Source: Mactromeris polynyma (taxonomy: Eukaryota; Mollusca; Bivalvia; Venerida; Mactridae). Taken from it: a stretch of 64,000 nucleotides of DNA. The stretch's first letter is position 1. Every line of letters starts with the position of its first letter. The notes beneath the pieces were generated by a model. That model did not search any database, was not told the DNA's origin, and saw nothing but the letters and a program-made list of their open reading frames with translations. This document shows positions 38,601 to 50,600 of the stretch, piece after piece. Both the position numbers and the translations under genes were made by a program. The DNA is taken from assembly GCA_032209605.1 (NCBI GenBank), contig JASFXZ010000099.1, positions 186,001-250,000 on the forward strand. The letters are read 5' to 3'.

Positions 38601-41600
38601 GCAGAAAGTGTTACACAACATTACACATTTGCCATTGTGCGTCCCCAATCTTAGACAGGCAGAAAGTGTTACACAACATTACACATTTGCCATCGTGTGT
38701 ACCCCAATCTAAGACAGGCAGAAAGTGTTACACAACATTACATATTTGCCATTGTGTGTACCCAATCTTAGACAGGCAGAAAGTGTTACATAACATTACA
38801 TATTTGCCATTGTGTGTACCCAATCTTAGACAGGCAGAAAGTGTTACACAACATTACACATTTGCCATTGTGCGTCCCCAATCTTAGACAGGCAGAAAGT
38901 GTTACACAACATTACACATTTGCCATCGTGTGTACCCCAATCTAAGACAGGCAGAAAGTGTTACACAACATTACATATTTGCCATTGTGTGTCCCCAATC
39001 TAAGAGAGGCAGAAAGTGTTATACAACATTACACATGTGCCATTGTGTGTCCCCAATCTTAGAGAGGCAGAAAGTGTTATACAACATTACACATGCGCCA
39101 TTGTGTGTCCCCAATCTTAGACAGGCAGAAAGTGTTACACAACATTACACATTTGCCATCGTATGTACCCAATCTTAGACAGGCAGAAAGTGTTACACAA
39201 CATTACACATTTGCCATTGTGTGTTCCCAATCTTAGACAGGCAGGAAGTGTTACACAACATTACAAATTTGCCATTGGGTGTCCCCAATCTAAGACAGGC
39301 AGAAAGTGTTACACAACATTACACATGTGCCATTGTGTGTCCCCAATCTTAGACAGGCAGAAAGTGTTACACAACATTACACATTTGCCATTGTGTGTCC
39401 CCAATCTAAGACAGGCAGAAAGTGTTACACAACATTACACATTTGCCATTGTGTGTCCCCAATCTAAGACAGGCAGAAAGTGTTATACAACATTACACAT
39501 TTGCCATTATGTGTCCCTTATCTTAGACAGACAGAAAGTGTAACACAACATAACACATGTGCCATTGTGTGTCCCCAATCTTGGACAGGCAGAAAGTGTT
39601 ACACAACATTACACATTTGCCATCGTGTGTACCCAATCTTAGACAGGCAGGAAGTGTTACACAACATTACACATTTGCCATTGTGTGTTCCCAATCTTAG
39701 ACAGGCAGGAAGTGTTACACAACATTACACATTGGCCATAGTGTGTCCCCAATCTTAGACAGGCAGAAAGTGTTACACAACATTACACATTGGCCATAGT
39801 GTGTCCCCAATCTAAGACAGGCAGAAAATATTACACAACATTACACATTGGCCATAGTGTGTCCCCAATCTAAGACAGGCAGGAAGTGTTACACAACATT
39901 ACACATTGGCCATAGTGTGTCCCCAATCTAAGACAGGCAGAAAGTGTTACACAACATTACACATGTGCCATTGTGTGTCCCCAATCTAAGACAGGCAGAA
40001 AGTGTTATACAACATTACACATTTGCCACTGTGTGTCCCCAATCTTAGACAGGGAGAAAGGGTTACACAACATTACACATTTGCCATAGTGTGTACCCAA
40101 TCTTAGACAGGCAGAAAGTGTTACACAACATTACACATTTGCCATTGTGTGTCCCCAATCTAAGACAGGCAGAAAGTGTTACACAACATTACACATTTGC
40201 CATTGTGTGTCCCCAATCTAAGACAGGCAGAAAGTGTTATACAACATTACACATATGCCATTATGTGTCCCTTATCTTAGACAGACAGAAAGTGTAACAC
40301 AACATAACACATGTGCCATTGTGTGTCCCCAATCTTAGACAGGCAGGAAGTGTTACACAACATTACACATTGGCCATAGTGTGTCCCCAATCTAAGACAG
40401 GCAGAAAGTGTTACACAACATTACACATGTGCCATTGTGTGTCCCCAATCTAAGACAGGCAGAAAGTGTTATACAACATTACACATTTGCCACTGTGTGT
40501 CCCCAATCTTAGACAGGGAGAAAGGGTTACACAACATTACACATTTGCCATAGTGTGTACCCAATCTTAGACAGGCAGAAAGTGTTACACAACATTACAC
40601 ATTTGCCATTGTGTGTCCCCAATCTAAGACAGGCAGAAAGTGTTACACAACATTACACATTTGCCATTGTGTGTCCCCAATCTAAGACAGGCAGAAAGTG
40701 TTATACAACATTACACATATGCCATTATGTGTCCCTTATCTTAGACAGACAGAAAGTGTAACACAACATAACACATGTGCCATTGTGTGTCCCCAATCTT
40801 AGACAGGCAGAAAGTGTTACACAACATTACACATTTGCCATCGTGTGTCCCCAATCTTAGACAGGCAGAAAGTGTTACACAACATTACACATTTGCCATT
40901 GTGTGTACCCGATCTCAGACAGGCAGGAAGTGTTACACAACATTACACATTTGCCATTGTGTGTTCCCAATCTCAGACAGGCAGGAAGTGTTACACAGCA
41001 TTACACATTTGCCATTGTGTGTTCCCAATCTTAGACAGGCAGGAAGTGTTACACAACATTACACATTTGCCATTGTGTGTTCCCAATCTCAGACAGACAG
41101 GAAGTGTTACACAACATTACACATTTGCCATTGTGTGTTCCCAATCTCAGACAGGCAGGAAGTGTTACACAACATTACACATTTGCCATTGTGTGTCCCC
41201 AATCTTAGACAGACAGAAAGTGTTACACAGCATTACACATTTGCCATTGTGTGTTCCCAATCTTAGACAGACAGAAAGTGTTACACAGCATTACACATTT
41301 GCCATTGTGTGTACCCAATCTAAGACAGGCAGAAAGTGTTACACACCATTACACATTTGCCATTGTGTGTCCCCAATCTTAGACAGGCAGAAAGTGTTAC
41401 ACAACATTACACATTTGCCATTGTGTGTCCCCAATCTTAGACAGGCAGAAAGTGTTACACAACATTACACATTTGCCATTGTGTGTCCCCAATCTAAGAC
41501 AGGCAGAAAGTGTTATACAACATTACACATTTGCCATTGTGTGTCCCCAATCTAAGACAGGCAGAAAGTGTTACACAACATTACACATTTGCCATTGTGT

Positions 41601-44600
41601 GTCCCAAATCTAAGACAGGCAGAAAGTGTTACACAACATTACATATTTGCCATTGTGTGTCCCCAATCTTAGACAGGCAGAAAGTGTTATACAACATTAC
41701 ACATTGGCCATAGTGTGTCCCCAATCTTAGACAGGCAGAAAGTGTTATACAACATTACACATTTGCCATTGTGTGTCCCCAATCTTAGACAGGCAGAAAG
41801 TGTTACACAACATTACACATTTGTTATTGTGCGTCCCCAATCTAAGACAGGCAGAAAGTGTTACACAACATTACACATGTGCCGTTGTGTGTACCCAATC
41901 TAAGACAGGCAGAAAGTGTTACACAACATTACACATTTGCCATTGTGTGTCCCCAATCTTAGACAGGCAGAAAGTGTTACACAACATTACACATTTGCCA
42001 TTGTGTGTACCCAATCTTAGACAGGCAGGAAGTGTTACACAACATTACACATTTGCCATAGTGTGTCCCCAATCTAAGACAGGCAGAAAGTGTTACACAA
42101 CATTACACATTTGCCATTGTGTATCCCCAATCTAAGACAGGCAGAAAGTGTTTCACAACATTACACATTTGCCATTGTGTGTCCCCAATCTTAGACAGAC
42201 AGAAAGTGTTACACAACATTACACATTTGCCATTGTGTGTCCCCAATCTTAGACAGACAGAAAGTATTATACAACATTACACATTTGCCATTGTGTGTAC
42301 CCAATCTAAGACAGGCAGAAAGTGTTACAAAAACATAACACATTTGCCATTGTGTGTCCCCAATCTTAGACAGACAGAAAGTGTTACACAACATTACACA
42401 TTTGCCATTGTGTTTCCCCAATCTTAGACAGACAGAAAGTGTTACACAACATTACACATTTGCCATTGTGTGTCCCCAATCTTAGACAGGCAGAAAGTAT
42501 TATACAACATTACACATTTGCCATAGTGTGTACCCAATCTAAGACAGGCAGAACGTGTTACACAACATTACACATATGCTATTTTATGAATAGTTGACAA
42601 CAGCATGAATCATGTACACAACAAACACCCCTGAATAGTTGACAACAGCATGAAACATGTACACAACAAACACCCCTGAATAGTTGACAACAGCATGAAA
42701 CATGTACACAACAAACACCCCTGAATAGTTGACAACAGCATGAAACTTGTACACAACAAACACCCCTGAATAGTTGACAACAGCATGAAACTTGTACACA
42801 ACAAACACCCCTGAATAGTTGACAACAGCATGAAACTTGTACACAACAAACACCCCTGAATAGTTGACAACAGCATGAAACTTGTACACAACAAACACCC
42901 CTGAATAGTTGACAACAGCATGAAACATGTACACAACAAACACCCCTGAATAGGTGACAACAGCATGAAACTTGTACACAACAAACACCCCTGAATAGTT
43001 GACAACAGCATGAAACTTGTACACAACAAACACCCCTGAATAGTTGACAACAGCATGAAACTTGTACACAACAAACACCCCTGAATAGTTGACAACAGCA
43101 TGAAACTTGTACACAACAAACACCCCTGAATAGTTGACAACAGCATGAAACTTGTACACAACAAACACCCCTGAATAGTTGACAACAGCATGAAACTTGT
43201 ACACAACAAACACCCCTGAATAGTTGACAACAGCATGAAACTTGTACACAACAAACACCCCTGAATAGTTGACAACAGCATGAAACATGTACACAACAAA
43301 CACCCCTGAATAGTTGACAACAGCATGAAACTTGTACACAACAAACACCCCTGAATAGTTGACAACAGCGTGAAACTTGTACACAACAAACACCCCTGAA
43401 TAGTTGACAACAGCATGAATCAATGTTTATTACCTGATTCCTTATATAAATACAAATCTTTTATTTTTGGCTGTTTCACATGAAAGCTATCAATTTGTCT
43501 TGTATGTTACCACAAAATGGAAAACAAACACATACTACAGCGTCTACATTGTCTTTGTTTGGTAACGTCCACCATCTTTACAATTGGAGGAAATGATGTC
43601 AACGTCATTTTAACGTCAATATAATTCCTGCACTTTTATTGGACTTCCGTTTTTAACACTTTGTTCAAATAAAAAAATTATCAGGTAATAAAACAGTTAT
43701 TTTCTTTTTTGTTTAGATAAACCTTTGATGAGGTAATAAAACATTTATTTCATGGTTATTTAGGCAACAGTAAAACTGTTGTCCCTTGGTGTCGGGGATG
43801 ACATTCTAAACTGTTTTGACTGTTACCCAAATAACCATGAAATAACTGTATAATACAACAAACACCCCTGAATAGTTCACAACAGTATGAATTATGTATA
43901 CAACAAACACCCATGAATAGTTGACAACAGTATGAATCATGTATACAACAAACATCCATGAATAGTTGACAACAGTATGAATTATGTATACAACAAACAC
44001 CTGTGAATAGTTGACAACAGTATGAATCATGTATACAACAAACATCCCTGAATAGTTCACAACAGTATGAATTATGTATACAACAAACACCCATGAATAG
44101 TTGACAACAGTATGAATCATGTATACAACAAACATCTATGAATAGTTGACAACAGTATGAATCATGTACACAACAAACACCTGTGAATAGTTGACAACAG
44201 CATGAACCATGTATAAACACCTGTGAATAGTTCACAACAGAACAAACACCCATGAATAGTTGACAACAGTATGAATCATGTATACAACAAACATCCATGA
44301 ATAGTTGACAACAGTATGAATTATGTATACAACAAACACCCATGAATAGTTGACAACAGTATGAATCATGTACACAACAAACACCTGTGAATAGTTGACA
44401 ACAGCATGAACCATGTATAAACACCTGTGAATAGTTCACAACAGAACAAACACCTGTGAATAGTTGACAACAGCATGAACCATGTATAAACACCTGTGAA
44501 GAGTTCACAACAGAACAAACACCTGTGAATAGTTGAAAACAGCATGAATCATGTATACAACAAACACCCATGAATAGTTGACAACAGCATGAATCATGTA

Positions 44601-47600
44601 CACAACAAACACCTGTGAATAGTTGACAACAGCATGAATCATGTATAAACACCTGTGAATAGTTGACAACAGCATGAACCATGTATAAACACCTGTGAAT
44701 AGTTCACACCAGAACAAACACCTGTGAATAGTTCACAACAGCATGAATCATGTATAAACACCTGTGAATAGTTCACAACAGCATATATCATGTACACAAG
44801 AAACACCAATGAATAGTTGAGAGCAGCATGAATCATGTATAAACACCTGTGAATAGTTCACAACAGCATGAATCCTATACACCTCCAGAGAACGAAACAG
44901 TTTAGACTAACATCATACATAGTACACAATATTTCCTGATCAAGCTTACCAATATTACAATTATTTCCCTTGTCTCCACTTCTTGTATACGCAAGATCTT
45001 CTAACCTGTATGTACATGTACCCTTTGAAAGTTGTGTGTTTGATGACTTGCTTCCTGGTGTCCATGTGTCTGTGTGAACAGTTGTTGGAACATTGGGTGG
45101 GGTAAATGTCTCTGCATGATCTCCATTCATATAGATATCAATCTTTAAAAGATAAATCACTTAAATAATAGAGAAATATGTTTAAGAAAATATATGTGCT
45201 CAAAAAAGAAGTCATGGTATAAGAAAACATTAATACATGTATGTAACCACCAATCCTCAGCTTATAGATAGCATTATGTTGGCTCAGTCAAAGTCTATAT
45301 GTTGGCCCAGTCAAAGTCTATATGTTGGCCCAGTCAAAGTCTATATGTTGGCCCAGTCAAAGTCTATATGTTGGCCTAGTCAAAGTCTATATGTTGGTCC
45401 AGTCAAAGTCTATATGTTGGCCCAGTCAAAGTATATATGTTGGCTCAGTCAAAGTCTATATGTTGGCCCAGTCAAAGTCTATATGTTGGCTCAGTCAAAG
45501 TCTATATGTTGGCCCAGTCAAAGTCTATATGTTGGCCCAGTCAAAGTCTATATGTTGGCCCAGTCAAAGTCTATATGTTGGCCCAGTCAAAGTATATATG
45601 TTGGCCCAGTCAAAGTATATATGTTGGCCCAGTCAAAGTCTGTATGTTGGCCCAGTCAAAGTCTATATGTTGGCCCAGTCAAAGTATATATGTTGGCCCA
45701 GTCAAAGTCTATATGTTGGCCAAGTCAAAGTCTATATGTTGGCCCAGTCAAAGTCTATATGTAGGCCCAGTCAAAGTCTATATGTTGGCCCAGTCAAAGT
45801 CTATATGTAGGCCCAGTCAAAGTCTATATATTGGCCCAGTCAAAGTATATATGTTGGCCCAGTCAAAGTCTATATTTTGGCCCAGTCCAAGTCTTAATGT
45901 TGGCTCAGTCAAAGTCTTTATGTTGGCTCAGTCAAATACTTTATGTTGGCCCAGTCAAATACTTTATGTTGGCTCAGTCAAAGTATATATGTTGGCCCAG
46001 TCAAATACTTTATGTTGGCCAAGTCAAATACTTTATGTTGGCTCAGTCAAAGTCTATATGTTGGCTCAGTCAAAGTCTATATGTTGGCCCAGTCAAAGTC
46101 TATATGTTGGCCCAGTCAAAGTATATATGTTGACCCAGTCAAAGTATATATGTTGGCCCAGTCAAAGTCTATATGTTGGCCCAGTCAAAGTCTATATGTT
46201 GGCCCAGTCAAAGTCTATATGTTGGCCCAGTCAAAGTCTATATGTTGGCCCAGTCAAAGTCTATATGTTGGCCCAGTCAAAGTCTATATGTTGGCCCAGT
46301 CAAAGTCTATATGTTGGCTCAGTCAAAGTCTATATGTTGGCCCAGTCAAAGTCTATATGTTGGCCCAGTCAAAGTATATATGTTGGTCCAGTCAAAGTCT
46401 ATATGTTGGCTCAGTCAAAGTCTTTATGTTGGCTCAGTCAAATACTTTATGTTGGCCCAGTCAAAGTCTTTATGTTGGCTCAGTCAAAGTCTTTATGTTG
46501 GCTCAGTCAAAGTCTTTATGTTGGCTCAGTCAAATACTTTATGTTGCCCCAGTCAAATACTTTATGTTGGCTCAGTCAAAGTATATATGTTGGCCCAGTC
46601 AAATACTTTATGTTGGCCAAGTCAAATACTTTATGTTGGCTCAGTCAAAGTCTATATGTTGGCTCAGTCAAAATCTATATGTTGGCCCAGTCAAAGTCTA
46701 TATGTTGGCCCAGTCAAATTCTTTATGTTGGCCCAGTCAAAGTCTATATGTTGGCTCAGTCAATGTCTACATGTTGGCTCAGTCAAAGTCTATATGTTGG
46801 CCCAGTCAAAGTCTATATGTTGGCCCAGTCAAAGTATATGTGTTGACCCAGTCAAAGTATATATGTTGGTCCAGTCAAAGTCTATATGTTGGCCCAGTCA
46901 AAGTCTATATGTTGGCCCAGTCAAAGTCTATATGTTGGCCCAGTCAAAGTATATATGTTGGCTCAGTCAAAGTCTATATGTTGGCCCAGTCAAAGTCTAT
47001 ATGTTGGCCCAGTCAAAGTCTATATGTTGGCCCAGTCAAAGTCTATATGTTGGCCCAGTCAAAGTATATATATTGGCCCAGTCAAAGTCTATATGTTGGC
47101 CCAGTCAAAGTCTATATGTTGGCTCAGTCAAAGTCTATATGTTGGCTCAGTCAAAGTCTATATGTTGGCCCAGTCAAAGTCTCAGCTATCTATGTATAGA
47201 TGGTGTCTAGTCTGCAGGGGTGAAACAATTCTAACCAAACATTAAAACATCAAAGGATACCCTTACAGGTGCAATCAAATATCCTTTCCATACAGATCAG
47301 ACCAAATAAAACAACTTATGTTAACAAAGTTTCTGAACAAAAATCAGCTGAAAAAATACACACTATAGAGTAATATAACGTAAACACAGTCTTTGTTTGA
47401 TTAAATACAAAATGTTTGGTTACCTATCACCTTATAATGCCTTATCTCAATAGTGAATTTAAAAAAGCATGTAACATACCTATAGTTTTAAAGATTTTTG
47501 TTCTTCAGAAATTGACATAAACTGTCTTTAAAGCAACCAAACATTTTGCAATTAAACAAGGAAGCAATCTGGATAGAACACAATCTCATTGAAATCAACC

Positions 47601-50600
47601 CCTAACTTTAGCTCCATTACTTTCTGCTGTTAGGATCTGACTACACTCTGTAAGAGGTCACGTTCATATAACCTCTCTAAAAATAGATATGCGTTTACCA
47701 GGTGCTTGTTCGTGGTCCAATGAAATTTCACCTTACAAAACCGTGTTTGTCGTCTTTCTCAAAATGGCTTTATCGTTTATTTGGAGTTTCTGTTTATACT
47801 GTTTTTTAATGTCCTTCCTGCCGCTTCCGGTTATAAATATTTCCAAAAATGATACAACACACAAACAACACTTATCAACCAAAGAATGTTGCCGTGTAGG
47901 AGATACGGTTGTGCCCAAGGGTGCAGCCATATTGAAAGTGGCAAAAATACGTAATCGGAACGTCTTGGTGATCTACGCTAAAATAGAATTTACGGAGCTC
48001 GCCGGAGATCGACGAATATTCATAACTCTATACCAAAACATTTTGCAGCCGACGTTTGGATTGGCTACTCAAAGGTCACAAGAACGTGACCTGTATTGTG
48101 CAGTCATCAGATCCAGTTAGCGTATAGTTTAGGAGCGTGCGACTGGAGCTGATTTTAATGAGATTGGATAGAACATAATCAATCAATTATACAATGTACA
48201 ATTTTGAACAGACTTGAGCATAGGTATCTTTTATACATAGAAATACCTTGAATTTGTCTTTATCCAGAAGAGTTGAGAACAATTTCAGTACAGGTGATCT
48301 GCAAGATAAGAATGATAAATGCTGTGTGTGTAGTCTTTGTACATTAATTAGATCACAAAGCAGATACATGTATAAACACTGTCAACAATCTCTTACAACC
48401 TGACTTAGATCACAAAGCAGATACATGTATAAACACTGTCAACAATCTCTTACAACCTGACTTAAGCAAAGGTAAAATTAGCCTAGGTAAAGTTAAAGAT
48501 ATATAGGATTATTTTGGTATTTATGCAACCTGACATTCCTGCAATATCGTCACCTGAGGAAAGCTATCGGGTTTTCTGTGCAGAAGTAATTTGATTAAGA
48601 GAAATAGCATCATGCGCATCATCAAACATTAAAAGATTTTTCAACAGCTGCTTCCATTCCGTTTTAATGCATTATGCCAAGTTTGTCACAATGGGTGAAT
48701 CAATTTACATTATTTTAAACTGTGATGAGATGAAACTAGGATGAGAAAACAACAGATGGATAAAGGTGCGAGTTGATTCATAATCAACAATATTTCCACA
48801 TGATCCTGTTCTGTATTTAGCCAATAATATTTGAGCTGGAGTTAATGTTCTTTACTTCCGCTGTGTGAGTATGAGGATAATACAGATAACACTACATGTT
48901 GATTCTAAAGTTTCCTCAGGCTGATGTTTTGATGAAACAATATGAAGTTGTAAGAAAACAAACTACAGGCTGGAGCCCTAGCTAAGGTAAAACTCTACAC
49001 AAAATAAGAGAATTTTAAACGTTCTTTTTTGTTTCTCTTTAAAGAAATGCCAACTATTTCATCTAAAACACACTAAAACTTACACTTTCGGCCTTCCACC
49101 AACAATACCAGTCAACCCAGGGGCTGAAACAAGCAGTACACCATTTAGTACTCAGTTCCTTTTATTAATCTACCGCTTAAATTCCTGCCCAAGCGCATTT
49201 ACTATATAAAAAGTATCTCTTAAACGACTTTTCTATAACGCGACCAGCAACCGCATTAAACCATACCCGACAGGTAAAAAAGATCCATTAAAATTCATTA
49301 AACAACAGCATACACTTAATCCTATAGGGCATTTCACACCGATTCACAACTGCATTGATTCACAACTGCTTTCATGCATTATCCTTTAAACAATTGAGTA
49401 AACAAGTAGGCTTGATAAATACGACCAGGTAAATACTCATCAACACAAATATAAAACGCCATGTACAAATCTTTGCATATGTGCCTGCTTGAGCGCGAGT
49501 CTACATGTAAAAGGATTACACAGAATAATGATAATCATTTCTACAAGAACCAAGTTCATTTTACGTTGTTGCTAAAGCCTAGGTAACAATAGAACCACTA
49601 CAGGAACATGCAGGTTCAAAATGAAAATTTGGGGGATTTCATGGCTTGTCTTGCGATGTTTTACGACAGCCTGGTGACAAAGAATCTGTCATGGCTTGAA
49701 ATTCGGACTACACTATTTTGTGCTAAGACAGATTTATTGATTTTGTCCTACTCGCGTTGTGTTATTATTGTATGACAATCGTACGAAAAATGACATGCCA
49801 TGGATTCCAAAAGTTTGGTGTAATTCTTGCGAAAATCTCACAAGTGTATCACATGATAATGAGTAACTTACGTTGTTTGATGTCAGCGAGTTTTTACATT
49901 ACGATGTCCCGAGAAGAATACGCGAGATGTAATTTTTGTGCCGACTCGCCCACTTTAACATTACTTGAAAGGTTGTCATGCTGTCGAGCTTCTTTATACT
50001 CACTGAGAGAATGAAAATGACAAAAACATACTTCGTTTCGTATGTAATCCTTATTAATACACCCTGTAAGATCATTACCTTATGACTAAAAACGTTTATT
50101 ACTATCAGTCTGTTTTAATATGCACTTGGAATATATATCCTAGTATTATTCCAGTTAATAGCTGTCATTACTGAATTCATGACTGTGATGAGTACAGTTA
50201 TTTATTTATAGACTGAAAACTATTATGTTATATAAGATAATTTGTTCAATAAGTATTAAGGCCTAATAACATCAATTAACAAAATTCAATAGATATGAAG
50301 ACAACTGTTATACCCATTCCAGTTCCTGCAGGAGCAATCTCACGTGCCAGAATCTCTAAAGCTTTCTTGTCTTTATGATGAACAGCAAGCCAAAGAACGG
50401 TCTCTCTGGAGCCCTGTTATACAATAATATACTTCTCATTATTTCAGCATTGTACCTTTACAATGTATGCAAATATACGTTAAAAATTTATCCACATTTT
50501 TAACTGATATTGCGAGGGTTACCAGGTTTAGATACAAAACTATTGTCACTCACTTCAGGTAAAGAAGAGGAATATAATCTTAGTTTTGTGCCAGATCCTT

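Noticed and set aside
40845..41555. 236-codon plus-strand frame
   Set aside because: It reads the 58-bp array; sibling frames in the same array are equally open.
37330..42575. CRISPR-like appearance (regular repeats)
   Set aside because: There are no unique spacers between repeats and no cas genes, and the surrounding gene is eukaryotic and spliced.
42584..43423. 279-codon frame with 15-residue repeats [15 protein letters not shown]
   Set aside because: It is the 45-bp minisatellite; two frames are open, with no splice or start context.
43756..44682. 308-codon Cys-rich minus-strand frame
   Set aside because: It is the diverged 45-bp family; substitutions follow the DNA unit, not codon positions.
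45437..46846. 469-codon open frame on the plus strand
   Set aside because: It reads the 23-bp array; the other plus frames are equally open because the unit contains no stop and its length cycles through frames.
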